The notes beneath the pieces are model-generated. The model ran no database searches, was not told where the DNA came from, and worked only from the letters and a program-made list of their open reading frames with translations. A program made the translations under genes and the position numbers. From Hetaerina americana (Eukaryota; Arthropoda; Insecta; Odonata; Calopterygidae), in the NCBI GenBank assembly GCA_022747635.1, contig JAKTNV010000023.1, positions 7,307,348-7,371,347 of the forward strand: a DNA stretch of 64,000 nucleotides. The letters are read 5' to 3'. Below, one piece after another: positions 1-13,180 of the stretch (position 1 is the first letter of the stretch; each line of letters starts with the position of its first letter).

Positions 1-945
1 TGCGCACCCTTTTTGCAAAATGTTTCTTAATTTAATCTTAGTATCAATGAATTATTTTTCCTTCGATTAATCACTGTCCGCACTTTTTCATTTTTATTGG
101 TTTTACTACTTTGTGGGTATACGTAGTGAAACGGTGACTCCTCTTTCGCAAAGGTTCGGCAAACGACCCATGATTACCCATTTGGATCAATGTGGACAGC
201 TATATTTTTATTTAGGACATTACTAAATGGTTAAACTCTCCAAATGCAACATTAAGCTGGAAGATCATTTTCCGTAATATTCATAGACCAAAATGAGATT
301 TAACAAGCACACGAACGAGGCATGGATTCAAATACGATGACAAAGACGATTTTCATAATCATTAAATGAAGCAGCAAACGAAGAAATATGTTTTTACCCC
401 TACATTACAAGTATCTGTATCCAACAATTTCATAAAATGAAGTTATTACGAGAATTGAAACTACATCATGCGGAAGGTGCCAAATTTCTCTTGCTCATGG
501 AAAGCTCCGCCTTTTCCCGCCTCCCATTCATGAAGCCCTTCGTTTTTTTAACGAGTAAAAAAGTGTACTCTCTCAAAGAAATAACCAATGTTATTGTGAC
601 CAACATGCATAGTACACTCCCGCTATAGCGATTTTTCTTCCGTTAGTTGTCGTGTCGCTTCCAGCCCTTGGCTTTATGGATTTGCAATTGGCGTATTTAG
701 GATACACTTCTTGTGGCCCGAATCCGGGGACCGGAAAAGGTGCCTAAATTTGCGCCCATTCGCTGCCTAACGAGTTCGGACACCCTTCAAGATGGCGTGC
801 TCCCTAAATCCCAGCGGTTTAGGCGCCTAAACAACGAGTCAGTACGCGGCTGTAGACTAAGAAGCGCACATGGATACAATCGCAGTGATATCCCGGGAAA
901 ACATGAGCGAATAGGAGTAAACAGTATATCTTAAAAAGGAGATGT
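1..945. repeat. Family E dispersed repeat, copy E1a (cut by window start)
   Basis: This stretch is similar over most of its length to 58160-59060, about 58.14 kb away. Its second half (from about 365) is also repeated in tandem at 960-1445. Landmarks shared by the copies include a GGAAGGTGCC block near 472, a run of CTCTCAAAGAAATAA near 570, and TGCCTAAATTTGCGCCC near 740. No reading frame is conserved among the copies, and I see no terminal repeats or tail. The class is unknown; it could be an old DNA transposon, a satellite-like unit or a segmental repeat. Confidence 0.7.
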
Positions 946-959
946 TCTTTGCCATCAAA

Positions 960-1445
960 TGAAGCACTAGACCAATAAAAATTTACTTATCTGTAAATTT
1001 CAAATGTTTGTATTCTATAACTTGATGAAATTAAGTTATTACCCGAATTAAGACTACATTCAAGCGGAAGGCACCAAATTTCTCTGGCCTGAGAAAAGCT
1101 CTGCCTTTTCCCATCTCGCGTTAAGAAAGCCTTTCGTTTATTCATAACAAGCGCCATCTCTCAAAGAAATAAACAGCGTTATCGTGACCTACATACAGAA
1201 CACATTCCCGCCATGGCAATAATTCTTCTGCGGGTTGCCATGCTTCATTCAATCGGAATTGTATAGCCGAAATATGGCGTTTTACGACGCACTTCTTGCA
1301 TCCAAAATCCAGAGGCCGAAATAAGTGCCTGCATTTGCGCCCTCCCGCTGTCTAACGAGTTTGAACAGCCTTAAGAAGGCGTCTTCTCGATATGTGAGCG
1401 ATGCAGGCGCCTACCGAAGCGACGAGTCTGGGCGCGGCTCTCTGG
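960..1445. repeat. Family E repeat, tandem copy E1b
   Basis: This is a second, more diverged copy of the last ~590 bp of E1a, in direct tandem orientation. For example GGAAGGCACCAAATTTCTC at about 1066 matches 472, and the CGAGTTTGAACAGCC block at 1356 matches 771. The offset drifts from about 594 to 585 bp because of small indels. No gene is visible. Confidence 0.65.
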
Positions 1446-1734
1446 TCCCTTTGGGCGGTTGAGTGGGGAGGAAGCTCGCTCGGAAGAAAGAAGGGCCTGC
1501 TTGGGAAACATATTTGGCCGAGGTGGAAGGGAATTCGAGTTGCCGCGGAATACTAATTCCCTGCGCGCGCCGTGGGCAAGAGGGCAATGACTGGCCGGCG
1601 CCTGCTGGCCCCGAAGGCAGAGGACCTCAAAATATTTCGAACTTTTTGACGCTCGCCATTGGTAAACGTATGTGGGACCTTATATTTGAAAACATTTTTT
1701 TATGCATCACACGAATCCCGCAATGCGCGACGCA

Positions 1735-1905
1735 ATTCACTGTGGTTATGCCTCACCTAGAGTGCGCATCGAGTGTTTGGGATCCTCGAAATGAACTTCA
1801 TTTCGAATTTAGAGAATTTATGAGGAAAAGCTGCACATTTCTTGAAGAAACACAATTCACGGACAGAGAGCGTCATATTATTATGAGAAAGTTTGGATCG
1901 GGAGA
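1735..1905 (+). pseudogene. CR1/L2-like LINE ORF2 C-terminal remnant
   Basis: In the frame open from 1463 to 1951, residues MPHLECASSVWDP are followed by a FMRKS stretch. They align with LVRPHLEYAASIWDP...VQRKSARF in the C-terminal part of the intact CR1/L2-like ORF2 at 18078-21167. The match lies in the post-RT region and fades after about 50 residues. There is no RT core here, and the upstream part of the open frame (1463-1700) shows no similarity I recognise. I read it as a short fossil rather than a gene. Confidence 0.5.
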
Positions 1906-1959
1906 CACTGAAGGCCTGAAGATGACATACATGCACGGAATAGTATTTTAGATATTAAA

Positions 1960-4257
1960 ATGTCATTCCAGTTTAACGCTGATGTCTATGACATAATTTA
2001 AACTCCGCATTATATTCATTGGCGAGAACACAGTCAAGGGATATTGATAAAACTGATCGATAAAATGAATCGCTTTCCCTCGTGCCCTTATCGTTATTTG
2101 ACGATCTTTTCTCATATTGGCAGCAGCGGTGTTAATGTTTTCTCCCATTACAGCAGTGACTGGAGCTCCAGGTGACTCATTCCTTTTAAATCGTTTGACA
2201 TAAAAAAACCATTTCCCGTCTATAGGGAAGGACAGACTCCCTATTAGCCTCGCGTGGTATTACATAGGCCTCGACGGACGATTAGTCCAGACGAAAGCAA
2301 ACTTTTAATGCAGCGCCGCGCGTTAGCGTTAAGAGCTGAACATGTTTTAGCCTGCAACGGCTACCGCTGACGCACATGGACTATCCATATATATGCCGCT
2401 ACGTACGTTCACACACTCGTGCTTGGTGATTCGACTCATATCCATTCTCTTAGCACAGCCTAGCCAAAGGAACGTATTCTCTTGCCAGAGGATCCAAGTT
2501 CTTTCTTGATCCTTTTCTTTCTCACTCCATCTCTCCCACTTTCGCCACATACACATGTCGAGTGCCGAGTATACCTGTACAATTTACCAGGCTTCCTACC
2601 CACCACGACAAAATTTCATTTCTGTGCGATAATTCTCAGAAATAATCTACGTATTCTTGCTGAATTGGCCGTTCGAAATAGGACGATCATACTCATTTCA
2701 TATGAGCGTATGAAATGTATTCCAAGCAATCAGCAATTAAACAGAGCAATCAAGATATTTACTGCAAAATTTGAATTTAACAAAGAAAACATTAGATGGC
2801 AGGATTTTGTAAAATATAACATTCAGGAGCCAAATGCGTTGTTATTTATTGATTGATCTAAGTTGTGGTGTATCTATTTTATCTCGGTGGCACGAGATTA
2901 GGCCTCGGTGGTGGCGGCGAAGCGGACGATTGCCGCGTTAAGCAGCCCACCAGTATACCGAGCACCTGGGCACCAGGGATTTAATTTATTTTTAGAAAAA
3001 GGGATAGATATCGCTATCCAAATTTTCTTACGTGTTCAATCTTATGAAGAGGGCCCCAAATGACATCGAAATATCATTAATATGATATAAAAGATTCTTA
3101 AGTAAGATATGTGTGGGAAAATTCTCGATTATCTTCTAAATTGTTTAACTTAGAGACCTCTGCGATACATGTTAGTGTGTGGCGAACATTTGTTCACTCG
3201 TCCCTTTGAAACAAAGAGGAGCCAAATCATCGGAGAATCTCCGAAAATACGAAAAACTAGCGTTTCTTTGACCACTCTTATATTATTGTACACACATTAA
3301 AATTGACCTCTGTTTTCCTCAATTCCTTACATATATACTCCTAACACTGCCTACAACCATTCTTCCAATTTCGAACCCGCTTTTATCGCTTCATCAATCA
3401 TTTCACCTCTCACAGGCCCTGGGGAAAGATATATCCGTAGTGAAAAAAGTACAAATGGGAAAGAAAAAGTTCTGGGGCTTGGTAAACACGGCGTAGGCAG
3501 TTGGCAAAGAGGAGACGAATCGCGAGAGGATTGACAATCTAAGGTTATTCCTAAACCTTAAACCTTAGATTATAAACTAAGGTTTATAATTTGATGAATC
3601 CCAAATAGACAACAAGTAGAGGGGGGAAGTGATAGTTTCGTGAATGCGAGCGTGGCTGTTTGGTTAGTATGCCTGAGGAAATGACGTAATCACTTCAAAA
3701 TGTTTCTCCAAGGACACATCAAGTTCCTCCTCCTTGAGCAGGAAGTTCTGATATTTTTTCCCCATCGGAGCTTCGAGTAAAGAAAGACTTAAATGTCGAT
3801 AGAGTAAGGTTTTGATCTCGCTACAAGTAGGAGCATAGTTTCTGGATTCTTGTGGCTAACCATTATACTGATACACATTTTTTATTAGAAATGCTAGTTA
3901 CCCAAACTAACTAGTTGAAAAACAGCATAGTTACTCGTTCAATTTTTCAGCATCAGGTCGCATTATCCTATCTTGGAAATCAACCCAAAAATAATTTTAC
4001 TCTCGTAATTATGTACCAGATCCTCGAAAGAATTTCGAGTATAGTAAAATCTAATATTGCAAGAAAGAATGCGATAATTTCCCGTCCATGAGGCTGTCTC
4101 CTTACATATTTGAAACTGTCTCGTCAAAAATATTTCGGAATCTGAAGCTCGACAACATTCGAATATAGATCTCCAACTGCCAGCTCCAGAGTGGCCTATC
4201 CCCCCCCACCCGTACACAAATGCGATCCTGGTGATCCCATTACTTATTTCAGGATGA
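1960..4257. other. Unassigned AT-rich DNA
   Basis: I see no gene or known element here. The longest open frame (2482-2856, +) has no recognisable motif. There is a short AAACCTTA/TAAGGTTT palindrome at about 3540-3590. Confidence 0.5.
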
Positions 4258-4800
4258 TCAAACGGGTTGATGTGGCCCGTCGGTTCGTCGGGCGAAGTGT
4301 GATGATGCGCAAGCGGTGGGGCGACCCGCTTTATCGGCAGCGTGGGAGCCGGGGCAGCGAATAAACCCGACGGCCGAGGACTCTCCTCCCTCCTGCGGCG
4401 TACGAGGGCGGGCCGGGGCCCATTCCCGCACGGCCGCGATCAGAAGTGGTTTTCGATCGTGGCCGTTCCCTCCAGAGGGTTTTGATTGACGGGGGAGAGA
4501 GACGGAATGAATGCTTTCGCATGAGCCTGGCGGTTCGAATGCGGACCAAACCGAACGCCGCCGACTCACATCTCCGAAGCCCTCTTTGCCCCCAGAACCC
4601 CCGGTAAGGGTTCCTACCCAGCCGGTCCCTAGTTGGCTCCAAAAGACGTGCCTCCGCGTGAAGTGTGTTTTTCGACTTTGTAATACGGCGCGATGGAGCG
4701 TTCGCTTGAACAGCGATGCGACATCAAGTTTTGCGTGGAGCGGAAATATGTCCCAGGTTCCCCGTTTGACATCGCCTGCAGCGATGTGGCGCATTTAAGT
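4258..4800. other. GC- and CpG-rich block, function unknown
   Basis: The block is markedly richer in G+C and CpG than its flanks and is open in more than one frame on both strands (178 codons on -, 95 on +). That is expected of GC-rich DNA with few stop codons, and no domain is recognisable. It could be an unmethylated CpG-rich region, an exon or a promoter of an unseen gene. No splice structure can be argued. Confidence 0.4.
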
Positions 4801-5964
4801 CTTTAGTACGTATAACAGCTTGCTAGGGCCTTCATGTCTGAACCCTCGAGGTTTTCCCCCGAAATTACATCTTGTGCTTATTTCTATTATTCGTATATGC
4901 ACTTTACTATTATTATCTTTTTCGCTTGTATCGCTTTATTTGTATTTCCATTTATCATTATCATTTTTATGTTCTTGACGAAGGTTTAAATGGAAAAAGG
5001 GACATTCTAATCTCAATTTCGCCCGAATAAAGAAGTTTACCTATCTTTTTCCATAGTGCGAAATTATAAATATTTCATCATAGACTAAGTTTTTTCAGGT
5101 ACATAAGGTTCACAGATTTTGAGAACGTGTTAATTTGTGTAGATTTAAATAAACTGATTATTTTGCAAAAGAAGAATATACCGGGAGAATAGAATATTTT
5201 TTTCGAATCCCATCAGTGGATCAGACGACAGAGGTCAGGGCAGAGGGTTGGGTGCTGATGCACAGGGGAGCGAGACTTGGTGTATTTTAGATATGTTAAG
5301 GTAATGGTAATTGACTTTCTGAAGATTTTCCTCATCTTAGATGACCAGTCATTAGTAAAACTTTTAACGATTTGTTTGCATTTTCTCCTAATTGCATGAA
5401 TGGCAGCTGAAGCAACTTTCATAGCATTCCAGATAAACGCAAACTCTTAAGATAGCGTGTTTCAGGCACAGCATTTCTTATCCTCTCAGAAACCTTGGCC
5501 GCCGTGATTCGTAATTCTTTCCATTGGTTTCAATAAATTGCTTAGAATCATCAAGCACCCAAAAGCCGTGTATAGTTGACGTTAATAAAATGGTTCTTAT
5601 TGAACTCATATCACCTTCAGTCCGGCCCCCACCGCCTTCCCCGACCGCTTTTACCGCGCTGCCATGGATATGGCCGCGCCACAATAAAATCGTGCGCATT
5701 ACTTTCATTATGGACCATGTAGTCAATAAAAAAGCTAAGCAATATCCATTTACCTATGTCTGTGTCTATTGTCATACTCTGAATTACTCTGGTCGTGGAC
5801 TGCAATATTGACGTAGTGGAAGGGCTGGTGAGTTATGATGACCCCCTGGAGTTGTGCTGGCGGGAGCATTTATAATTTAAGAGCATCTATTTGAGTCTAA
5901 GTACCATTTTCACGAGGAGAAAGTCAGTGATATTACGAGTTATTGCATTTATATTTGCCAAGAC
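4801..5964. other. Unassigned AT-rich DNA
   Basis: No recognisable gene or repeat was found. Short open frames on both strands overlap each other and have no motif. Confidence 0.45.
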
Positions 5965-6130
5965 GTGTGATTTTTTGTGTACCAGACCTTCCTGGGAAAT
6001 CACGGCCGGCACATAGAAAGGAAATGTACCCACCAACCCTAATGTGTGAATATCACACGCCGCCGGGCTACCCTCAAATATCGCATCAACCTTCGGGTTC
6101 ATTACAGCGGCCGTGGATTAGACTGTCGTG
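5965..6130 (-). repeat. Family D dispersed repeat, copy 1
   Basis: Read on the minus strand it contains GAGGGTAGCCCGGCGGCGTG, then TGATATTCACAC, then GTGCCGGCCGTGATTTCCCAGG. The same order of blocks occurs at 7838, 9072, 13181, 43690 and 60850. It is a short interspersed repeat of unknown class without coding capacity. Confidence 0.5.
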
Positions 6131-7447
6131 CTAAATGGCCAGGGCTGTCCCAACTTGCCGTCCTCACGAACCCAAATATTATCCACCACCACGAAAAACT
6201 CAAGCATCTTGATGCCGAGTGATTGAATACAAGGAGACCTAGATCGTTTAAAAGATATTTATTGATGTTGCCATTCAATTTACACGCCCAATGGAAATAG
6301 ATTTTAACATAATATTGATTGATTAACATAATGATTTACTTTTCAAGAAATGTTGGCAATTGGTAAGATCTGCAACACTTCACTTCTAATTTTAATCCTT
6401 CGTATGAGCGCACTCGAATATATTTGAAATGATATGTGTCGCATGTGATATGTATAACGGAACTTTTCGGTCCATACGCTTCGCGTGACAAGACAGCCAT
6501 CGTTGCCAAATATCACGCCTCGTGAGCTTTGGCTCGATCGAAAGCGGATCGGTGATCACGGTGTGATTGCGAAAATACTGCACGACATCTCTAACTCGGC
6601 AACAACCCTTTGAAAAGATCTATAATTGAAAACATTTATTTCCAGAGACTGCTACTCATCTCCCTCGTAGAATTTCACGAAACCCGAGTATCAGGTCGTG
6701 AGCATTGAAGCCCAAGAAGCGTGGAATTTGTGAAACTGAGTGGCGCGCCATTTAATGCGTGCGCACGGCTAGCCTTCACGCCGTCCCCCCTCGCCGTTTG
6801 CAGAATCCAAAAATGAAACTGATTCTGGTTTAATTTCTTCCACACCATATTTGAAACAAAATCGAACTTCATGACCACCGTGATTTTATCGACACTTTCA
6901 GCCGCTGGACCATTATAAGGTGCTCTCAGTGCACCAGAAGAAAGTCTAGTGATTCAAACTAATTGTGCATGCCATCAATTCAATAGATCGTGGAAAGCAC
7001 ATGATTTTCTTCGTCTTGATCATGGAAATTTTGCACTGTGTTAGTGCTGATTTGTTCAGCTATACATCCCATCCAGCTTGCTCTGACAAGTATTGGCTGG
7101 TCTAAATCCAACAGATACTTGATTCACACGCAGGCAACGTGAATGTGGAGTCAAAATGTGAACATAAGGATACTTACCTACGTTGTGACCTGTTCTCTCG
7201 AAACACGGGGAAAGGTTTAAGGTATGGAACAAAACTTCCTTTGCGGTCGGTGGATCGCTTCGAAACGTATTCAGTATTTGAAAAAGGAAATGGAACATCA
7301 CGCAGCTTCCATAGATAGGCAGTCGACGGGCGCCCCGCTTTTACTGTTGACCGAATCGGATGATGACGATTTGATATTTTATGGGTGCAGTCACAATAAC
7401 TGTTGTGCAGAGCCTCAGCTAACCTGTTTCCGAACATCGACTAGCAA
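6131..7447. other. Unassigned DNA
   Basis: I see no supported gene, RNA or mobile element in this stretch. Confidence 0.4.
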
Positions 7448-7530
7448 ATATACATCTACATGTTACTCTGCATGTTGCTGACGTGGTGTGTTTCAGGCGG
7501 TCAATCTTCCCCAGGCGTTCACAGTACGCG
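7448..7530 (-). repeat. Possible CR1/L2-like LINE 3' end
   Basis: On the minus strand the stretch ends in ACATGTAGATGTATA. This resembles the (GTAGAT)n tails closing the CR1/L2-like elements at 21468 and 47838. The upstream sequence is too eroded to align securely. Confidence 0.3.
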
Positions 7531-7743
7531 AATAGTTTCGGACATGAAAATTAAATGACCGATAATATTTAAAAGAGTTTCTTTACTGTTTCAAAAAAAA
7601 AATATACCAAATTACGCTCTTAAAAATTTAGCGCCTGGAAAATTCTTAAAGAAATGCCACCTCAATAAGTAGAGAGGATAAGGAAAGTTAGTAAAAAAAG
7701 TTGCTACCTTGAAAAAATGTCTACAATACCACATATATTAACA

Positions 7744-7749
<6 letters not shown>

Positions 7750-7807
<58 letters not shown>
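7750..7807. repeat. (TA)n microsatellite
   Basis: An almost pure TA dinucleotide tract lies 5' of the D2/A0 repeat pair. Confidence 0.95.
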
Positions 7808-7814
<7 letters not shown>

Positions 7815-7837
7815 ACCATAAACGCACTAGTCAACAC

Positions 7838-7937
7838 GAAGTTCGGTTTGCTGGGTGAAGGTAGAGTTCACCCAGTACTAAGCCCGACGGCGTGTGAAAT
7901 TCACACAGTGTAAGAGGGCCAGTTCCTTTCCCTGTCC
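7838..7937 (+). repeat. Family D dispersed repeat, copy 2
   Basis: It carries GTAGAGTTCACCCAGTACTA, AGCCCGACGGCGTGTGAAAT and a GGGCCAGTTCCTTTCCCTGT block, the best-preserved version of this repeat in the window. It is cut off sharply where the RTE-like copy A0 begins at about 7938. Confidence 0.55.
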
Positions 7938-8529
7938 GGACCAACACGGTCAAAGTAGTAGGGGCGTAAGGAGAAGAAATGTGCTAGGCAAAGAGGCTTT
8001 CACGAGGAGGAGGGAGTTGATGACGGGGACTTTGAGTAAGGATGTTAAGAAAAGACTCGTAAAAACTTTGATATGGAGCGTAGCTATGTACGGCGCGGAA
8101 ACGTGGTCATTGAAGCAGGAGGATAGACGTAGACTGGAGGCTTTTGAAATGTGGGTGTGGAGAAGAATGGAAAAGGTGAAATGGACAGAGAAGAAAACAA
8201 ACGAGGAAGTACTTGGTATGGTGGGCGAAGAGAGGGGTTTGTTGGGAGAAATCCTATGGAGGCAGGAAAAGTGGATGAAGGGTGTATTGACCGGCAGTGG
8301 GAAGTTGAAGACTGTGATAGAGGGTAGAATGTTGGGCAAAAGAGGAAAGGGAAGGAACAGGATAGGGATGTGGACGGGATGAAGGGAGGAAGAAAGTACT
8401 CAGAGATGAAGAGGGGCCTGATATAGAGTAGGATGATGGATTTTATATTTTGTTAGGAAGCACAAAATATTTATCTGGTGGTTGTGTCCATCCGTAAACC
8501 TACCTTAACCGGTAGATTATCTTAAAAAA
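7938..8529 (+). mobile_element. RTE-like LINE copy A0, 5'-truncated
   Basis: This is the 3'-terminal ~590 bp of the RTE-like family whose intact member is at 28188-31560. The frame to 8382 encodes the post-RT C-terminus: DQHGQSS, KEAFTRRREL, then MYGAETWSLKQEDRRRLEAF, with the MYGAETW motif typical of RTE proteins. The last residues are displaced by a frameshift (GMWTG in place of GLLDRMKGG). The 3' end has the family's CCTTAACCGGTAGATTA followed by an A-run and a short TA tract. The 5' end joins the family D repeat, consistent with truncation during target-primed reverse transcription. It has no catalytic residues. Confidence 0.85.
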
Positions 8530-8559
8530 ATATATATGCATACATATAGCATACCTGTA

Positions 8560-8830
8560 TATATATAGTCCGCCCAACCCCCACTTCGCTCTCCTTTTTG
8601 CCCTCCACTTCCTGGCCGCGTGAGCGCGAGATTGACGGCCCGTGTATCCAGCGCGCCTTTCCTACGGGGCGACGGCGCTGACCTTTCGATCGCGGAACTG
8701 GTTCGGCCGTGAGAGGGCGGGCGGAGGATAGGCGACGGCGGTCGCGCTCGCGGATCTCCGCACACGAGACCTCCCCGCCCGCGCCATGGAAACGCTGCGG
8801 GTAAACTCGTTCCCCCGACGGTTAAGGGGA
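8560..8830. other. CpG-rich block
   Basis: A short island of high G+C with many CG dinucleotides starts just after the A0 tail. No gene was recognised. It could be a CpG-rich regulatory segment or part of an unidentified repeat. Confidence 0.35.
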
Positions 8831-9071
8831 AAAAAAGGCCTGCAGAAATGATTTACAAAATGGTAGGCGCAATGAAGTTAACTACTGATTACGGGAAAGG
8901 AGGGTTAAATTATGCACAAATCTTTTCATTCCTGTAAGTTCTGTTTTGACCTTTCCTTTGCATTCACTCACTCGTTTTTTTCCCTGCCGATTAATTTTCA
9001 AAAGAGAACACTTTGATGGCCTTAAAAATGTATCTCCACATGAAAAAGAATGACACGACGACCCATCCCGG

Positions 9072-9220
9072 TGAAGGTTCGTTTAATCCGTGAGGGTAGG
9101 ACTTGCCTCGTACGTACTAAAGCCCTGTGTACACTGTGAAATTGGTACATATACCGATTTCACTAAGTAGAGGGACGTTCCACTGAACCAGCTGTGGTTT
9201 CCCGGGAAAACTTGATACTC
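9072..9220 (+). repeat. Family D dispersed repeat, copy 3
   Basis: It has the TGAGGGTAGGACTTGCC, AGTACTAA-like, GTGTACACTGTGAAATTGG and GTTTCCCGGGAAA blocks in family order, but is diverged. Confidence 0.45.
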
Positions 9221-12200
9221 GCAAGCACCAGGTTTACTTGCAATAGCACGCACCTTTCGTGGTGATGGATACATTACCCAGATTTGGATCCGGGTGCTCT
9301 GATCAAAGGTCCATCGATTGACCCACTGGCTGACGGGCCCCTTATTCCCAACCAATTACTCCTTAATTTTTTTTATGATAAAATTCATATCCATTGCCTT
9401 AAAACTGTCTTAAATCGAAAATCAGATTATCGTGGTGTGTGTGTATTTGTGTGCGTGCGGTCCTTATATTACATAAGACTTTGGGGAGGGGGAGGACTAT
9501 GCGTCTTAATTACGTTTCCTTACTGGAGGTGATGGGGGGATTCAGAAGAAATCTTAGATAAGGCTCATTATTGAATTATTTCATTCATTCTTATGAAAAA
9601 GAATTTCACTTTTCTTTGGTTGCCTAAGAACACATTGTACGAATGCTTACAAATGGAAATATCAGATCAATATCATTGAAGCTTTTATCAACAATGTCAA
9701 AACATTAACAGAAACTTCGTTAAACGCTAAAAGAAAACACAAGTTTTCTTTCATGATTTTGAACTTTTTTCAATACATCCAATTCAATTCGTAGTTGAGA
9801 TGATCCATGGTTAGTCATTGTGAGGAACTCAATCGTGAAATCTAATTTAATCTTTTTATTTCAAAAATGTGTATGCTTTATGCAAATATTAATTAGAGCG
9901 CCGACAGTTGCGGTAGATATAGGGAATCGAGGATCCTTTAATTTCGAACAGGACCTCAAACAAAGGGAGAAATAAAAGTCAATTCGGCCTCGTGTGATCT
10001 AAGGATGGCCAAAATCGAGTCGTCCCCTGCGATTCCGCCTGTGGAAGGCGGCAATACTAGTATGTCCAATTACTTTCATTGGGCTCGTGAATGAATTTGC
10101 TGCTTTGAGAAACGGGCACTCTTTGACTATCGATTGAGAAAAACGACTTCGTGATTCACTTGATAATCTGCAATATATGTGTTTGTGTCGATGATGTACC
10201 ATTGTTTGTTAAGTCATTTTGAGTAAAAAAATGAGGAAATGTATCTGTCTGGAAATTTACCGGTCCACAGGGTCGGGCGTCGTGTCCATCAGCGTGAGCA
10301 GCACTAGGTTCGCTGAGTTCGCCTCGCGTATCTTTGTGCGTTTAAAGAAGAGGTATAAAGAGGGCCGTAGCAGATGGAATAGTGTTCTGAAGCACTATTG
10401 AGGACAGGGGAGTTCGAAAAGGTCAAGGGAGAAATGGAGAAATGGGGCGTGGGCACGTTTTTTGTTGAGCGGTGGGTGGGTGGAAGGGAGCGGGGGACGA
10501 GTGGAGTGTGGGCCGAGGATTAATTCAGAGCGGGAGGGCGGCGCGGGGGAATCGTCGCATCGCGCCGAATAGAAACCTGGGGAGAAGGAACTATGCCTAT
10601 GACTGGAGAGTGGGTGGGTAGGATAGACTCTTATGAGAGGAAATGAAAGAACTATCCAATGTGGTGGCAATCCAGTAGTACGAGCAGTCAAGTACGTAAT
10701 CACCGAGAGGAGGAAGTAGATTCGGACGCACAAATAGAGGAAACGATCACCTCACGTGCGGCGACGGTGAATTGGTCGGCGGAGGCAGAAATGAGCAGGG
10801 AGAGATTGGTGGGAGCATAAGTACGATAAAGCGACAAGGAATGCAATGCGGGGAGAATGCAATTTACTTTAATGAATTAAACACCGATGTGATCGAGTGT
10901 ATTCATTCATTCCAGCTTCTTTGCTGCTGTTATGTCTGTATATTTTTACTTAAAAAGTGCCAAAAATAACTCTCTGAGGTAAAAACATGTACCCATATTA
11001 AGTCATGCTGTAAGATTTAGTATTGGATTTCTGCTGCCATGAATCGTGCGCGTTTTTAATCAGCCCTGATTATAGCAACGTTTGATTTCGTAACGGTGGC
11101 CAAAAGAAATTGAATTTTCGATTGCGATAGCAACAATCGATATGATATGATGGACAAGGAGCGTATGATGAGAGGATTTTACTCCTGCACATCGGGGAGT
11201 CACCCCTCTCCATTAAGAACGAAATTAAGGACAATATGAAATGTGTTGTTTAAGGAAGGAAGAGCATGTTACTACGAATTTGAGGACGATTTTACGATCC
11301 TCACTTGTAGAGGGGAAGATGAGGATACTACCCACCCTATATGGATAAGGGGTATAAAAATTAACCTCGGAATAAAGCTAAGGAAATGGTGTGCAGTCGA
11401 ATTTGGCAAAATAGTCTTCAAATAAGACTAAGGCCAGTCATTCTGGAACAAGACTTACTGAAGGAGGTCCAAGGATGAATTATGAGCCGTACTTAATGGA
11501 GCAAACAACTTCCAAGGAATGAAGAGGCTGGCAGGTGACAGGATAACTTTTAGGCTCAATGCCAGACAAATTCTCGGGTTGATAACGCACGATGGTGGTG
11601 AAATCCTTAGCGCTGAAACCGCTCTGAAAATGGCAAGGAAACCTAGACGATTTTGTAACCAAGCTGCGAGGGTAAATTATGGGAAACAAAGCAATTTTGG
11701 AGGGATGAAGGCGGGGGGAGTACAGTGGAGCCTGTCCAATGCAGAATCTGTGCGAGGCAGAGGAGACCCGTCTCTGCTGGAACTGTTGAAATCGTGGAGC
11801 AAAATGATTACGTCATTCTCAAACGAAACCCTCGGAAAGACGGGAGGATGTGTGAGACGTGGACGGACGGAAATGTGCGTAATTTCAACTCGGGGAATCT
11901 TCATACAAAACTTTCCCAGGCGAGAAATGATTGTGTCTGGCTGGGTCGCAACACTTTCGATCTTTAATATGACTATCTTCGAAATTACATCTTCAACAGA
12001 ACTTTTAAGTTCTCAAATTGAAATCACTTGATTGAAGTAAATTAGCTCTTCCCACTCATGTTTTTCTTTTTCGAATATATATGCACAACAATAATTTTCA
12101 CCTATCTAAGCTCGATTGCCCATCATCCCATAAATGATGTGATATACAACATGGCATCCGGCGCTTTTGTCTCTTCATAGCTTTACTTCTCCAAGGCCTG

Positions 12201-12520
12201 GAAAGAGTGGGGGCGTCTAAGGGGCACGTCTGCCATCTGATGAGGGCGCTTAGTCTGCTGAACTGCAGTTATTTGGTATGAAAATCCTGCTTTGCATGGA
12301 TTAGGAATGCCAAAAGAAAATAAGTCAAAGACGGCATCTCTGTTGACGTAATCTCCACTTCCTTGGCAAACCAAAATGTAGTATTGCCGGTGAATATGAG
12401 CGAAGTCGTTACTTCTTGGTTTTATTTTTTCATTCATGCACAAAAGCATCAACAAATTCTGAAAATCATCTGTTGAGTGCACTGGGAGGGCATCAAAGGA
12501 ATTACGATGCATAGAAAAAA
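9221..12520. other. Unassigned DNA
   Basis: No gene supported. Open frames such as 11519-12031 (+) and 10395-10733 (-) have no recognisable domain and overlap others on the opposite strand. A purine-rich stretch lies at about 10400-10660. Confidence 0.4.
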
Positions 12521-12720
12521 ATCACCTTGTTCCGTCTCGCGGATTACGTCACAGTACTGGAAGGGGATCGAGAAGTCCTGGAGGAATCACTGGACAAAAT
12601 GACCCAAGTTCTTCCGAGAGAACCGATTTTAAACAAAACTAAATTTCTAGTAAGCGGAAAAGAGAGGAGCACACTTCGCGTTAAAGGGAGGAAAATCAGA
12701 CAGAGTGGAATCTCTCAGCC
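12521..12720 (+). pseudogene. Non-LTR reverse transcriptase remnant (palm/thumb)
   Basis: The frame reads FRLADYVTVLEGDREVLEES, then LNKTKFLVSGKERSTLRVKG. This matches the usual order of a LINE reverse transcriptase: a Y/F-A-D-D box, a helix with a DKL/DKM motif, then the LNxxKTKxM strand and a following G-x-I turn. The catalytic FADD box is altered to LADY, so it would be inactive. It resembles the decayed RT at 40440-41880 more than family A. Only about 65 residues survive and no ends can be placed. Confidence 0.55.
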
Positions 12721-13180
12721 GTCTCGTAAGTAGCATTACAAACTGTTATTTTATTGCTAATTATTACAGATCCACAAAAATAAAAGATGGTGACGTACGA
12801 ATAAAGCCTTGTTGCAAACCCAAGTCGTCATTTATTCATTCGCGTGACTCTGAAGAATTATGCAACACAAGAATTTGACAAGGGAAGTGAAAAACAAATT
12901 TCCTTTGCTCGGGAGTGACGTGTGGTGGGTTGGGAGGATCTCGATGGATGTCAAACGAAGGGAAGCTGAGGAGGCGTTCATCGGGAAGGAGCATCGGCTG
13001 CTCTCGAGGAATTTGAAGCGTTAAAACTAAGCGGGAATCACTCGAGAGCATTCGTGCGGCGCGTGCGCACATCGGAGATGTGAACAATTGGAAAAGCAGG
13101 CCACGGTGGAATGGGAGCCTTCGAAACCAGATGCTGGATGCGGAGTCGGAAGATTAAAAAGAACCCAGCCACAGTTATCA

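Noticed and set aside
2482..2856. 124-codon ORF as a host gene
   Set aside because: No recognisable motif, conserved neighbour or codon signal.
4258..4794. 178-codon minus-strand ORF as a gene
   Set aside because: GC-rich DNA with overlapping open frames on both strands, no domain, no splice or promoter evidence.
7750..7807. CRISPR-like or other spaced repeat array
   Set aside because: No spaced direct-repeat array exists anywhere in the window; repeats are microsatellites or dispersed elements.
10395..10733. 112-codon minus-strand ORF
   Set aside because: Arises in a purine-biased stretch with no domain; no support as a gene.
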